Assembly: GCA_963711255.1 (NCBI GenBank)
Contig: CAVQDO010000035.1
Location: forward strand, 197,260 to 261,259
Length of the DNA stretch: 64,000 nucleotides
Source of the DNA: GCA-2746365 sp963711255
Lineage (GTDB): Bacteria > Pseudomonadota > Gammaproteobacteria > SZUA-229
Reading direction: 5' to 3'
Positions within the stretch are counted from its first letter, which is position 1, and every line of letters begins with the position of its first letter. The position numbers and the translations under genes were made by a program. The notes under the pieces were generated by a model. The model had not been told where the DNA came from and ran no database searches. It was given only the letters and a program-made list of their open reading frames with translations. Of the stretch, positions 36,692 to 45,805 are shown piece after piece.

Positions 36692-37333
36692 CTAACCCGT
36701 AATATTCGCCTTACGTGAAAGTTGCGTCTTACTGATGCCAATTGAACGCAAAAACAGGCTAACCAGCTCATGGCTGATTTCATACAGACTAAGATCAACC
36801 AGTCTATCCTGCGGTTGCAGGCACTTTTGAATCAGTGCTTCGCGCACCATGCCCTGAAACATCAGCCCGGCGCATAAAATGGTTTTTTCGCGATTAGGTA
36901 CGTCGTATGGCAGTGATTCATTCAGGCCAAACTCAATATAGTCGGTGAAGCTTTTCCAGCGATTCTGGAAAAAGGCCAGGCTTGCCGGGTTGCCCTCTAG
37001 CAGGCTGTGCAGTTCTATTCTCAGGATATCGGGATTTTTCGCGATATTTTCTATATACACCTGTGTCATACCGGCGAGTACGTCTTCAAATTGTGTGCCA
37101 TGGCTGACAACGGTTTCGACATAGCTTTGACGCTGTCCGGCAAACTTTTCCAGGACGGCATTATAGAGAATTTGTTTGGAATCAAAATGGCGATAAAGAA
37201 TCGCGGGGCTGACGTTTACCGCGCGGGCAATTTCGTCGATTGATACGCCGTGAAATCCTTTACTGGCAAAAAGGCCCTGAGCAGCAGAGAGTATGGTCTC
37301 TTTGCGCTCAGGGCCCGAAAGTCGATGACTCAA
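36692..37333 (-). CDS. TetR/AcrR family transcriptional regulator
   Basis: The product is 213 residues. The N-terminal helix-turn-helix is clear: LFASKGFHGVSIDEIARAVN followed by VSPAILYRHFDSKQILYNAV at about residues 17-56. The C-terminal ligand domain is not recognisable to a subfamily. It lies 34 bases downstream of the tusA-like gene on the same strand, so the pair is probably one operon, and a perfect palindrome in front of the pair is a likely autoregulatory site. The inducer is unknown. Confidence 0.9.
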   Translation of the reverse strand: MSHRLSGPERKETILSAAQGLFASKGFHGVSIDEIARAVNVSPAILYRHFDSKQILYNAVLEKFAGQRQSYVETVVSHGTQFEDVLAGMTQVYIENIAKNPDILRIELHSLLEGNPASLAFFQNRWKSFTDYIEFGLNESLPYDVPNREKTILCAGLMFQGMVREALIQKCLQPQDRLVDLSLYEISHELVSLFLRSIGISKTQLSRKANITG

Positions 37334-37367
37334 CTTTGATAGTCCGAGAAGTCTATCTTATGCGGAC

Positions 37368-37601
37368 TTAAGCAGCTTTTTGAATCATGAAAACGAATTT
37401 GCCGTCTTCTTCGCCGCTTGATTTCAGCTCGTTACCAGTTTGCTTGCAAAAAGCTTCGAAGTCTTTTACAGAACCTGGGTCAGTAGCAACAATACGTAAT
37501 GTTTGGCCGGCATCCAGAGCTGCAATTGCTTTTTTTGCACGCAGAATAGGAAGTGGGCAGTTTAAACCGCTAGCGTCTAGTTCTGAATCAAAGTCACTCA
37601 T
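37368..37601 (-). CDS. TusA-like sulfur carrier protein
   Basis: The product is 77 residues, the size of TusA. The motif LDASGLNCPLPILRAKKAIA carries the reactive cysteine in the CPxP pattern at about residue 15. Members relay persulfide sulfur to tRNA thiolation, molybdenum cofactor enzymes or sulfur oxidation. True tusA is usually not next to a tetR gene, so this may be a specialised paralogue. It has a ribosome binding site (GAGGAGAT) and a palindromic site upstream. Confidence 0.88.
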   Translation of the reverse strand: MSDFDSELDASGLNCPLPILRAKKAIAALDAGQTLRIVATDPGSVKDFEAFCKQTGNELKSSGEEDGKFVFMIQKAA

Positions 37602-37645
37602 AGTGATCTCCTCGTTTTAGTTTGTGGTTTTACTGAATAATTTCG

Positions 37646-37677
37646 AGTAAATGTTTATTTATAAGTAAACGTTTACT
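37646..37677. promoter_or_regulatory. Palindromic operator, probable TetR site
   Basis: AGTAAACGTTTACT at 37664-37677 is a perfect 14-base palindrome. A degenerate copy, AGTAAATGTTTATT, lies at 37646-37659, 18 bases away. The site is in the 141-base gap between the tusA-tetR pair and the BASS gene, 63 bases upstream of the tusA start, so it is well placed for control by the adjacent TetR protein. Confidence 0.65.
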
Positions 37678-37742
37678 AACTTATGAAATTAAGTATGGTT
37701 TGTCAATAGAATTGGGCAAAAAATCAGATTTTTCCGTGTAAG

Positions 37743-38645
37743 TCATTGTTTCTTAGACCAGAAAAAAGCCAGTGCTGATCCGCTGATGTTGTGCCAGATA
37801 CTGAAAATAGCGCCTGGCAAAGCCGCGGCTGCAGTGAAATGTTTGATCGCCAGGGCCACAGCCAGCCCTGAATTTTGCATGCCAACTTCTATTGCCAGGG
37901 TGCGGCATTCTTTGCTGCCATAGCCCAGCAGCCTGGCGATGCTAAAGCCGGCAAAAAGCCCCAGAATATTATGTAACGCCACCGCAAACAGAATAGTGAC
38001 GCCCACCTGGCTGAGTTGCGCGGCATTCAGTGCGGTAATAATGGCAATGATGAGTACGATAGCGCTGACCGCGATGAGCGGTAAATAGGGATCGATGTGT
38101 TTAATCGCGGCGGCAAAGTTTTGTCTCAGGGCGAGGCCCAGTGCAACAGGCAGAATAACAATGGTGAGAATGCTGAGAAACATTTTGCCGGCAGGTACAT
38201 GAATGGATGCATCTGCAATGGCCAGGGTGATTAAGGGTGTGAGTATGATCGCCAGCAGGGTTGAAATACTGGTCAGGCTGATGGATAAAGCAACATTGCC
38301 CCTGGCCAGGTAAGTGATGACGTTGGATGCCGTGCCACCCGGACAGGCGCCAACTAATATCAGGCCAATGGTAAGGTCGCTGTCGAGCTGAAACAGGGTA
38401 GCGACAGCGAGTGCGGCTAATGGCATCACGGTGTACTGTAATATCAGGCCGCTGATGATCAGTTTTGGCATCGACAGTGCGCGTTTGAAATCATCCAGGC
38501 TCAGGGTCAGACCCATGCTGAACATAATGACTGTCAACAGCGGAATGATGCCGGGTTTGAGTTCGCTGAAAGGTGCGGGTATTAAATAAGCAAGCGCCGA
38601 TAACAGGATTGCCCAGACAGGAAAGAGCCGGATTAATGCTTCCAT
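37743..38645 (-). CDS. BASS family (bile acid:sodium symporter-like) transporter
   Basis: The product is 300 residues with nine to ten hydrophobic segments. The stretch ILVGACPGGTASNVITYLAR (about residues 100-120) and the later AIEVGMQNSGLAVALA are the sodium-binding crossover motifs of the BASS/SBF family. Members move organic anions with sodium; the substrate cannot be told. It follows the Rieske gene by 77 bases on the same strand and precedes the palindromic operator, so Rieske-BASS may be one unit and tusA-tetR another. Confidence 0.88.
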   Translation of the reverse strand: MEALIRLFPVWAILLSALAYLIPAPFSELKPGIIPLLTVIMFSMGLTLSLDDFKRALSMPKLIISGLILQYTVMPLAALAVATLFQLDSDLTIGLILVGACPGGTASNVITYLARGNVALSISLTSISTLLAIILTPLITLAIADASIHVPAGKMFLSILTIVILPVALGLALRQNFAAAIKHIDPYLPLIAVSAIVLIIAIITALNAAQLSQVGVTILFAVALHNILGLFAGFSIARLLGYGSKECRTLAIEVGMQNSGLAVALAIKHFTAAAALPGAIFSIWHNISGSALAFFWSKKQ

Positions 38646-38722
38646 ACTTCGCGCTGGTACGGGGCTATGCGCATGGTTCGTCGCATGACTCGGTATATGG
38701 CCTGGTTGAAAAAACGAGCCGT

Positions 38723-39055
38723 TTAGACATCGAGAGACAGTTCGCCAGCAGTAATCGTTAATGGCAGCGGCTGCAGCGACTCACCTGCACAGGGGCCGGC
38801 GATGCATTCACCCGAATCGATGGTGAACAGCGCATCGTGTGTGGCACATTGTATTAAGGCTTTATCAAGGTCAAGAAACTGGTCCTGTTGCCACTCAAGG
38901 TTGGCACCGGTATGGGGGCACTTGTTGTAATAAGCAAAAAACTCACCGTCTTTATGAACCACAAAAATGGACTGTGTTTTACGCTTGATTTTTACTTCGA
39001 AACTTTTGCTGCCGGGGTCTTCTATTTCGTTTGTTTTACAGAGTATATATGCCAT
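38723..39055 (-). CDS. Rieske [2Fe-2S] protein, small ferredoxin type
   Basis: The product is 110 residues. The cluster ligands are CPHTG (Cys-x-His) near residue 46 and CATHDALF (Cys-x2-His) near residue 69, 20 residues apart as in soluble Rieske ferredoxins. There is no signal or membrane anchor, so it is a cytoplasmic electron carrier. The second box lacks the usual extra cysteine, which fits the ferredoxin rather than the bc1 class. It diverges from rmuC with 69 bases between. The redox partner is unknown. Confidence 0.9.
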   Translation of the reverse strand: MAYILCKTNEIEDPGSKSFEVKIKRKTQSIFVVHKDGEFFAYYNKCPHTGANLEWQQDQFLDLDKALIQCATHDALFTIDSGECIAGPCAGESLQPLPLTITAGELSLDV

Positions 39056-39124
39056 TACGTATGGTAGAGTAGCCTGAAAAATTGAATTATATCGTATTAG
39101 TTAGCGGGAGCGACATTAATAGTA

Positions 39125-40624
39125 ATGGCAACACCAGTTATACAGCCCGAAGGTAGTCAGTCGATAGTGCAACAGTCTGTTGTAGAGCAGCCTGTAGTAC
39201 AGCCACCTGTCGTATCGCAGCCCGTTACCGGGCAATTAAACAGCTGGCAGCCTGCTGCTGAACCTTTCACAACGGCAGAAATAACCGTCATCGCTCTGCT
39301 GGTTGTTATCGCTGTTTTATTAGTGACCTTTATCCTGCGGCAGAATCGCTTCATGACTGACAGGTTCAGTGAGCTTGGCTCAAAAACAGACGAACAGGCA
39401 CGCAGTGCACAGGCATTGCAGGAAAATTTCCAGCGAACTCGAAGCGAAATACTGGAGGCGCAGAATAATGCGCAGCTTAAAATTGAGCAGCGTTTTGCTG
39501 ATGTGCAGCAGGGCCTGGAAAAAAGACTGGGGGAAATGTCACAGGCATCGGTAGAGCGCCTGGCAAAATCCAGTGAAGACATGCAGCAGAGCCTGCAGCA
39601 GCAGTTGCAGGGGATGCAGAAAATTAAAACCGCGTTTGAGCTGCGCTTTGGTGACATGCAGCAGTCTATTGAAAAACGCCTGGGTGAAATGTCGAAACAC
39701 AGTATAGAGAGTTTTTCCAAATCCAATAACGATTTACATGAGCTGTTACAGAAACGGCTGCATGAAATTAGTGGCCAGGTTGAGCAGCGCCTGGATAAAG
39801 GTTTTGAAAAAACAACCAAAACATTTACCGATGTAATGGAAACGCTGGCAAAAATCGATGCTGCACAAAAACGTATAGATGACCTGTCAACTAATGTTGT
39901 CAGTCTGCAGGAAGTGTTATCTGATAAACGCTCGCGTGGTGCCTTCGGTGAAGTTCAGATGGCAAGCCTGATCAGTAACGTAATGCCGGAAGGCAGCTAT
40001 GCGCTGCAATATTCATTGAGTAATGGTAAACGGGTGGACTGCATGATGTTTTTGCCTGATCCAACCGGGCATATCGCTATTGATTCAAAATTCCCGCTCA
40101 ATTCTTTTCAAAAGATGATGGACGACGAGGCCACGGACGCTGTGCGCCTGCTTGCGGAAAAGCAGTTCCGGCTGGATATTAAAAAGCATATTAAAGATAT
40201 TGCCGATAAATATATCATTGAAAAAGAAACCGCCGATGGTGCCATTATGTTTATCCCCGCAGAGGCCGTATTTGCTGAGATACACGCGCACCATCCGGCA
40301 CTGGTAGAAGAAGCGCAGCGCGCCAGGGTCTGGATGGTGTCGCCAACAACCTTAATGGCGGTATTAACCACAGCGCGTGCGGTATTAAAAGATTCCGCCA
40401 CGCGGAAGCAGGTACATGTTATCCAGGAACACCTGGTCAGTCTGTCAAAAGATTTTGAGCGATTCAGAAGGCGCATGGATAACCTTTCCAAACATATTCG
40501 CATGGCGAATAAAGATGTTGATGACGTGACTATAACGGCGGGTAAAATCAGTAGCCGTTTCGAAAAAATTGAAAAGGTAGAAATGCAGGAAGAAGACGTA
40601 GAACTGCTTGAGAGTAATGACTAG
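39125..40624 (+). CDS. rmuC: DNA recombination protein RmuC
   Basis: The product is 499 residues. A Pro/Gln/Val-rich start (residues 1-45) is followed by one membrane helix (VIALLVVIAVLLVTFIL, about residues 55-72) and a long coiled coil (about 75-270) with repeats of the type RLGEMSQxSxERLxK. The RmuC domain (about 275-480) shows RGAFGEVQMASLI, DSKFPLNSF and FIPAEAVFAEI. RmuC limits inversion events at short inverted repeats and belongs to the PD-(D/E)xK nuclease group. It is notable in a window rich in inverted repeats. Confidence 0.93.
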   Translation: MATPVIQPEGSQSIVQQSVVEQPVVQPPVVSQPVTGQLNSWQPAAEPFTTAEITVIALLVVIAVLLVTFILRQNRFMTDRFSELGSKTDEQARSAQALQENFQRTRSEILEAQNNAQLKIEQRFADVQQGLEKRLGEMSQASVERLAKSSEDMQQSLQQQLQGMQKIKTAFELRFGDMQQSIEKRLGEMSKHSIESFSKSNNDLHELLQKRLHEISGQVEQRLDKGFEKTTKTFTDVMETLAKIDAAQKRIDDLSTNVVSLQEVLSDKRSRGAFGEVQMASLISNVMPEGSYALQYSLSNGKRVDCMMFLPDPTGHIAIDSKFPLNSFQKMMDDEATDAVRLLAEKQFRLDIKKHIKDIADKYIIEKETADGAIMFIPAEAVFAEIHAHHPALVEEAQRARVWMVSPTTLMAVLTTARAVLKDSATRKQVHVIQEHLVSLSKDFERFRRRMDNLSKHIRMANKDVDDVTITAGKISSRFEKIEKVEMQEEDVELLESND

Positions 40625-40677
40625 CTAATCACTTTCTTCATATTGATACAGAAAATTCACAAAACAGGTACTTAATT

Positions 40678-41715
40678 TTGACACAGAATTTTTCTTCAGC
40701 CTCACGCGCATTAATTGTCGCAGCTGCAGTTATCATTGTAATTGCAGGCATGAAACAGTCAGCGTCACTGATTGTGCCATTTCTACTTTCCTTATTTATC
40801 GCGGTCATCAGTTTCCCCCTAATGTCCAAGTTGCAGCAGATAGGTCTGCATAAGGGCATGTCTTTAACGGTGGTCATTCTGCTGGTGGTTTCAATCGGAG
40901 TTGGCATTACCCTGCTTATCGGTGGTTCAATCACTGACTTCAGCCGCATGATGCCCGAGTATCAGCAAAGAATTACAGCAGAATGGGGTTACGTTTTGCA
41001 GTGGCTGAATAATCATGGTATTTCAGTGGCCGATACAATAAAAGATGTCATCGACCCGGCGGCAACGGTAGGTCTTATATCATCAATTCTAAAAGGGTTT
41101 GGCAATGTCCTGACGGACTCGTTCCTGATTCTGCTAACGGTTATTTTCATCCTCATCGAAGCTGCGGGTTTAAGGCAAAAGATTCTGTCATTAAATGCAG
41201 AGGAAAGTGACGATTCGCTTTCAGAAGGTCTGGCTTTCTCACAGGTATTTGTTGAGAAAGTGCGCAATTACATGAGCATGAAAACGATCATTAGCATGTT
41301 TACCGGGTTAATCATTGCGACAGCATTATGGCTGATCGGGGTAGATTACCCGGTATTGTGGGGTGTGCTCGCCTTTATGCTCAACTTTGTACCAAATATC
41401 GGTTCTATCATTGCGGCCGTTCCAGCCGTGCTGTTAACGGTTGTACAGCTGGGTATTACTCCGGCATTACTGGTGGCAGCCGTTTATATGGCAGTAAATG
41501 TGATTATTGGCAGTGTCATCGAACCAAAATACATGGGTAAGGGCCTGGGCCTGTCGACGCTGGTTGTGTTTGTTTCATTAGTGTTCTGGGGCTGGGTTCT
41601 GGGTCCAGTCGGCATGCTGTTATCGGTACCGCTGACCATTACCGTTAAGCTGGCACTGGACAGTAATCCGGAAACGCAATGGCTGGGGCATTTGCTGGGT
41701 CCGGTTGAGGACTGA
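40678..41715 (+). CDS. AI-2E family transporter (YhhT/TqsA-like)
   Basis: The product is 345 residues with a TTG start (MTQNFSSASR). About seven or eight hydrophobic segments and the C-terminal motif LNFVPNIGSIIAAVPAVLL followed by GSVIEPKYMGKGLGLSTL define the AI-2E transporter family (PF01594). Members include TqsA, and sodium-proton exchangers in some bacteria; the substrate is not predictable. A small DUF3565 gene follows closely. No other ATG/GTG is available before the first helix, which supports the TTG. Confidence 0.9.
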   Translation: MTQNFSSASRALIVAAAVIIVIAGMKQSASLIVPFLLSLFIAVISFPLMSKLQQIGLHKGMSLTVVILLVVSIGVGITLLIGGSITDFSRMMPEYQQRITAEWGYVLQWLNNHGISVADTIKDVIDPAATVGLISSILKGFGNVLTDSFLILLTVIFILIEAAGLRQKILSLNAEESDDSLSEGLAFSQVFVEKVRNYMSMKTIISMFTGLIIATALWLIGVDYPVLWGVLAFMLNFVPNIGSIIAAVPAVLLTVVQLGITPALLVAAVYMAVNVIIGSVIEPKYMGKGLGLSTLVVFVSLVFWGWVLGPVGMLLSVPLTITVKLALDSNPETQWLGHLLGPVED

Positions 41716-41722
41716 TAGTCTC

Positions 41723-41932
41723 ATGATGCGTAAAATTGTCGATTTTCACCAGGATGAATTTCAACACTGGGTTGCCGATCTGGAATGCGGCCATACACAG
41801 CATGTACGGCACGATCCGCCCTGGCAACAGCGTCCCTGGGTGATAACGGCTGCAGGAAGGAAGGAAAAGACGGGGTTTGAACTAGACTGCGTCGACTGTG
41901 ATAAAACTGAAATGGTTAACGGTGTGCGCTAA
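41723..41932 (+). CDS. DUF3565 family small protein
   Basis: The product is about 69 residues from the ATG at 41723 (MMRKIVDFHQDEFQHWVADL). The pattern LECGHTQHVRHDPPW followed by LDCVDCDK is the DUF3565 family, a short Cys/His protein that probably binds a metal. The frame stays open to a TTG at 41705 inside the previous gene, but the ATG is preferred. It is 7 bases after the transporter stop and converges with the PilZ gene. Confidence 0.85.
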   Translation: MMRKIVDFHQDEFQHWVADLECGHTQHVRHDPPWQQRPWVITAAGRKEKTGFELDCVDCDKTEMVNGVR

Positions 41933-42210
41933 AACTCTTCCATTTCGACAAAGGCAACCGCTATTCCGTCATCGGCATGACGCACAATAATAGCGTCTTT
42001 TTCGGTTTCCTCAAATTCACGCAAAGGGTTTTTATAGTGCAGGTTAACCATCTCGCCCATGGGATAACGCTCGACATCATTGACGCGCATAAACATGCCC
42101 CCCTCGCTGAGGTCACGAGTAATGACGGTACGTGAGGAATCCTCAAGAAATCGCAGTATTACCTCGATCTGTATTTCCTTACGCGGGAACTTACGTTGGT
42201 TTTCAGACAT
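41929..42210 (-). CDS. PilZ domain protein
   Basis: The product is 93 residues, a single PilZ domain. It has the RxxxR-like opening (NQRKFPRKEIQIEV) and the D/NxSxxG motif as DLSEGGMFM, the two parts that bind cyclic di-GMP. Its 3' end overlaps the convergent DUF3565 gene by four bases. PilZ proteins of this size act as c-di-GMP adaptors for motility or pili; no target is adjacent. Confidence 0.85.
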   Translation of the reverse strand: MSENQRKFPRKEIQIEVILRFLEDSSRTVITRDLSEGGMFMRVNDVERYPMGEMVNLHYKNPLREFEETEKDAIIVRHADDGIAVAFVEMEEF

Positions 42211-42360
42211 AATTTACCTTTAATAAACCAGATGGCTAGTGTAATCATAGTCATTTCAGTAGAAAATACTAGAAAATTTTTATATTAATGTTAAATTGAA
42301 AACTGATGGCCGAGCCGGGCTGAAATCCTTTTATGTCGTCGTAAACTGTAAGGTTAATAT

Positions 42361-43164
42361 ATGATAAATAATTTATGCCATTCTGTAACGCTACTGATTT
42401 TCGGCCTGCTTTTAGTAACTCCCGTAACTGCTTCTGATCTTGAGCGTGAGCAGCGTATGGCTGAGGAAATAGTCGATGCCATTATTGTTGGTGATCCTGT
42501 TTATCTTAAAGCAGGTGAAGATGAATTTTTAGGTATTTATACGGAAGCAGAAGAGGACGGCGATAAAGTAAAAGGCACAGCTATTATCTTGCATGGCAGG
42601 GGCTTTCATCCCGACTGGCAGGATGCGATTAACCCGTTACGCTCAGGTCTGGCTGAAAAAGGCTGGAACACACTGTCTATACAAATGCCGGTACTTGAGA
42701 AGCAGGCAAAATACTATGACTATGTTCCCCTGTTCCCGCACGCTTTGCCCCGAATTGATGCGGCGATTGCTTATGCGCGAGAACAGATTAAAAATACCCA
42801 GGCTGAAAATAGAGTTGTGCTAATTGGCCATAGCTGTGGTGCACACATGGCAATGGCATGGGTGGATGCAGATTCATTTGAATCGATAGATGCCTATGTT
42901 GGAATCGGCATGGGGGCTACGGATTATAAACAGCCGATGAAACATGGCTTCCCACTGGATAAATTAAAGGTGCCGGTGCTGGACGTCTATGCGGAAGGAG
43001 ATTATCCTGCGGTGTTAAAAATGGCACCGCAGCGTCTCGCACAAATAACTGCAGCCGGTAATGCTAAATCAAGGCAGCAGGTAGTTAAAGATTCTGATCA
43101 TTATTATAAAGACAGGGGCAATGCACTAACCAGTATTATCGCTCAGTGGCTTGAGTCTTTATAA
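42361..43164 (+). CDS. Exported alpha/beta hydrolase-like protein, DUF3530
   Basis: The product is 267 residues with a signal peptide (residues 1-24, ending VTA). The order AIILHGRGFHPDWQ, VVLIGHSCGAHMAMAW (nucleophile elbow GHSCG near residue 159) and a late aspartate/histidine (DSDHYY) fit an alpha/beta hydrolase of the DUF3530 family. It should be periplasmic. The substrate is unknown. It lies 31 bases upstream of the MFS-acyltransferase gene, which suggests a shared transcript and perhaps a link to lipid turnover. Confidence 0.85.
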   Translation: MINNLCHSVTLLIFGLLLVTPVTASDLEREQRMAEEIVDAIIVGDPVYLKAGEDEFLGIYTEAEEDGDKVKGTAIILHGRGFHPDWQDAINPLRSGLAEKGWNTLSIQMPVLEKQAKYYDYVPLFPHALPRIDAAIAYAREQIKNTQAENRVVLIGHSCGAHMAMAWVDADSFESIDAYVGIGMGATDYKQPMKHGFPLDKLKVPVLDVYAEGDYPAVLKMAPQRLAQITAAGNAKSRQQVVKDSDHYYKDRGNALTSIIAQWLESL

Positions 43165-43195
43165 ATAGGAGTCGGCCTGCAAGGGCGATCTCGTT

Positions 43196-45100
43196 TTGAG
43201 TAAAAATACTGAATCAAGTAATGCTGCAGGCAAAGCGGCAGGGCAGTTTGAACTGCTAACACAAAAACGGTTTCTGCCTTTTTTTGTGACACAATTTTTT
43301 GGTGCGTTTAATGATAATGTATTTAAAAATGCATTGATTATATTAATAGCATTCCAGGGGACGCAGTTAATCGATACCAGTGCTGACCTGTTGATTAATA
43401 TTGCAGCAGCGCTATTCATTTTGCCCTTCTTTCTGTTTTCGGCCAGCGCAGGCCAGTGGATTGATAAACATGAAAAATCAAAATCCATAAGAGCGATTAA
43501 GCTGCTGGAAATCGTTATTATGTCGATAGCAGCGTATGCATTTATACAGGGCTATATTATTTTGCTAATAGCCCTGCTTTTTTTAATGGGCACGCAATCC
43601 GCATTTTTTGGTCCGGCCAAATACAGTTATATTCCACAGCATTTAAAAGTAATCGAGTTGATAGAAGGCAATGCCCTGGTACAGATGGGTACGTTCGTTG
43701 CTATTTTACTTGGCACAATCCTTGGTGGTGTCATGATTGGTGCTGAGCAGGGCAGGCAATATGTGGCCTTTGCTATTGTTGCATTTGCGGTAGCGGGTTA
43801 TCTGTCCAGCCGTTATATTCCAGTGACGCCATCTCTGAATGAAAGCATCAAAATAAACTGGAATGTATTTGCTGAAACCTGCCGGAATATTAAATTTCTT
43901 AAAAGTAATCGCACGGTATTTTTATCAATACTGGGGGTCTCATGGTTCTGGTTTTTAGGGGCGACCTACCTGGTGCAATTGCCTAATTATACTAAGACAA
44001 CACTGGGCGGTGATGAGCAGGTCGTTACCTTTTTGTTAACACTGTTTACCCTGGGTATTGGTTCGGGTTCATTATTGTGTAACTGGTTCTCCGGTAAAAA
44101 AATTGAAATCGGACTGGTGCCATTCGGCTCAATCGGGTTGACTGTGTTTGGTATTGATCTGTACTTTTCGCAGCCGGAAGTTGTTCCGGCGATGACCATA
44201 GGCCTGGTTGAGTTTTTATCGCTGGATAACTTGCGGCTGGTTTTTGATGTTGTCATCATTGGATTTTTTGGTGGTTTGTATATCGTCCCGTTAATGGCAC
44301 TGGTACAGCAACGTTCTGATCCTGAGCATTTGTCGCGAGTCATTGCGGGCAATAATATTATTAACGCATTGTTAATGGTTTTCTCGGCGATAGTGGCGAT
44401 AGCAGTTCTGTCGATGGGTTATTCAATTGCGCAATTATTTTTGCTTGTTGCTATTTTAAATGCAATTGTTGCGATTTACATATACAGCCTGGTCCCTGAA
44501 TTTCTCATGCGATTCCTGGTCTGGCTGCTTATTCATAGTGTGTACCACGTTAAATCAAAGGGTCTTGATAAAATACCTGAAGAGGGACCTGTTGTGCTGG
44601 CCTGTAACCATGTTAGTTTTGTTGATGCCCTGATTATAGCCGGCTGCATAAGACGGCCCGTTCGTTTTGTAATGCACTACAAAATATATAATTTACCCGT
44701 ATTGAATTTTGTTTTTAAAACAGCGCGGACTATCCCCATCGCCGGTAAATACGAAGATGAGGCTTTGCTGGAAAAAGCCTTTGATGAAATAGATGAAGCG
44801 CTTGCCGAGGGTGACGTTGTCTGTATTTTCCCAGAGGGAAAATTAACGGCTGATGGAAACATGAACAAGTTTCGGGATGGTATAGAAAAAATCATAGCAC
44901 GACGTGCAGTGCCTGTTATACCGATGGCATTACAGGGGTTGTGGGGTAGTGCTTTCAGCCGCTACAAGTCAAATATTTTATTGCGTTTGTTGAAAGGCTT
45001 TAAGTCGCGCGTTGGTTTGATGGTTGGCGATTTAATTGCAGCGGAAGAAGTGTCTGCCGCTGCGTTGCAGGATAAAGTGCAGGGTTTGTTTGAGAGTTAA
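43196..45100 (+). CDS. LplT-like MFS transporter fused to PlsC acyltransferase
   Basis: The product is 634 residues with a TTG start. Residues 25-425 form a 12-helix MFS module with the LplT-like start FLPFFVTQFFGAFNDNVFKN. Residues 445-630 form a PlsC domain with NHVSFVDALII (H-x4-D at about 471) and FPEGKLTADGNM. The known Aas-type proteins add an acyl-ACP synthetase domain at the C-terminus and run to about 1100 residues; here the gene ends after PlsC and a terminator follows, so this is the two-domain form. It likely flips and reacylates lysophospholipids at the inner membrane. Confidence 0.88.
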   Translation: MSKNTESSNAAGKAAGQFELLTQKRFLPFFVTQFFGAFNDNVFKNALIILIAFQGTQLIDTSADLLINIAAALFILPFFLFSASAGQWIDKHEKSKSIRAIKLLEIVIMSIAAYAFIQGYIILLIALLFLMGTQSAFFGPAKYSYIPQHLKVIELIEGNALVQMGTFVAILLGTILGGVMIGAEQGRQYVAFAIVAFAVAGYLSSRYIPVTPSLNESIKINWNVFAETCRNIKFLKSNRTVFLSILGVSWFWFLGATYLVQLPNYTKTTLGGDEQVVTFLLTLFTLGIGSGSLLCNWFSGKKIEIGLVPFGSIGLTVFGIDLYFSQPEVVPAMTIGLVEFLSLDNLRLVFDVVIIGFFGGLYIVPLMALVQQRSDPEHLSRVIAGNNIINALLMVFSAIVAIAVLSMGYSIAQLFLLVAILNAIVAIYIYSLVPEFLMRFLVWLLIHSVYHVKSKGLDKIPEEGPVVLACNHVSFVDALIIAGCIRRPVRFVMHYKIYNLPVLNFVFKTARTIPIAGKYEDEALLEKAFDEIDEALAEGDVVCIFPEGKLTADGNMNKFRDGIEKIIARRAVPVIPMALQGLWGSAFSRYKSNILLRLLKGFKSRVGLMVGDLIAAEEVSAAALQDKVQGLFES

Positions 45101-45120
45101 TATAGTTTTTGCAACCATAA

Positions 45121-45148
45121 AAAAAGCCACCGCTAAGGGTGGCTTTTT
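45121..45148 (+). terminator. Terminator after the MFS-acyltransferase gene
   Basis: AAAAAGCCACC, a five-base loop, and GGTGGCTTTTT form a perfect stem with a T-run on both strands. It can also serve the convergent SCP2 gene from the other side. Confidence 0.85.
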
Positions 45149-45198
45149 CTGTTGATGTAATAAGTGCTGTTTATAAGCGATCGATTATAAGCGATCGT

Positions 45199-45591
45199 TT
45201 ATACGCGACCCATTGCACCAAAGCTTTTTATGAATGGACCTGCCATGCGCGGGTCGGAAATCATAGCTTTGAAATCACCGGTTTTGAATTTCAGTTTGCC
45301 GGTTGTGAAAGCCAGGCCTAAACCAGTCATGCCAATTTCTTTAGATAACCACTTTTCCCAGTTTTTCTGTTCAGCACGCATGTCCCAGCTAAGCTCGCGT
45401 CCATCGTAAGCGCCTGCTTCTGTAACCTGTCCGTTAACGACATTGATAAAACCGACACAGGTGTCCTCTTTTGGGAAACCGTAACCGATAACAGAGTTAA
45501 AATTAATTTTTTCTAACGCACCAGCAAGATCTGCTTCTGCATTCCATTTTTCCTGAAAGCTTTTCATCCAGGCATCATCAAATAGGGCCAT
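45199..45591 (-). CDS. SCP2 sterol-binding domain protein
   Basis: The product is 130 residues and corresponds to one SCP2 domain (GFINVVNGQVTEAGAYDG, then LSWDMRAEQKNWEKWL and FTTGKLKFKTGDFKAMI with a helical end). Such proteins bind lipids or fatty acyl chains in a hydrophobic tunnel. No signal peptide is present. Gammaproteobacteria carry stand-alone SCP2 proteins whose ligand is not known. It stands alone. Confidence 0.8.
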   Translation of the reverse strand: MALFDDAWMKSFQEKWNAEADLAGALEKINFNSVIGYGFPKEDTCVGFINVVNGQVTEAGAYDGRELSWDMRAEQKNWEKWLSKEIGMTGLGLAFTTGKLKFKTGDFKAMISDPRMAGPFIKSFGAMGRV

Positions 45592-45805
45592 CTTATTTCT
45601 CCGAATTCTTGTTGCGCATAGCGCATTGATAGTACTGCAGAATAAACATTATTTTTGTCAAAATTGTCATGTCTATCTGTAAAGTGTGCGTGGCGTGTTA
45701 TGGTATTATTTTTATAGGATCGCCACGAAAAACCGAAGGGGATAATAACATAAGAACAACTATACCGAAAGAGATAGATGCCGTCATAATAACGTAAATA
45801 TCAAA

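Noticed and set aside
36217..36798. Reading frames of 65-126 residues inside element copy B, and similar ones in copy A (14639-15056)
   Set aside because: They follow the inverted repeats, have no ribosome binding site, and resemble the false proteins often predicted in this type of repeat.
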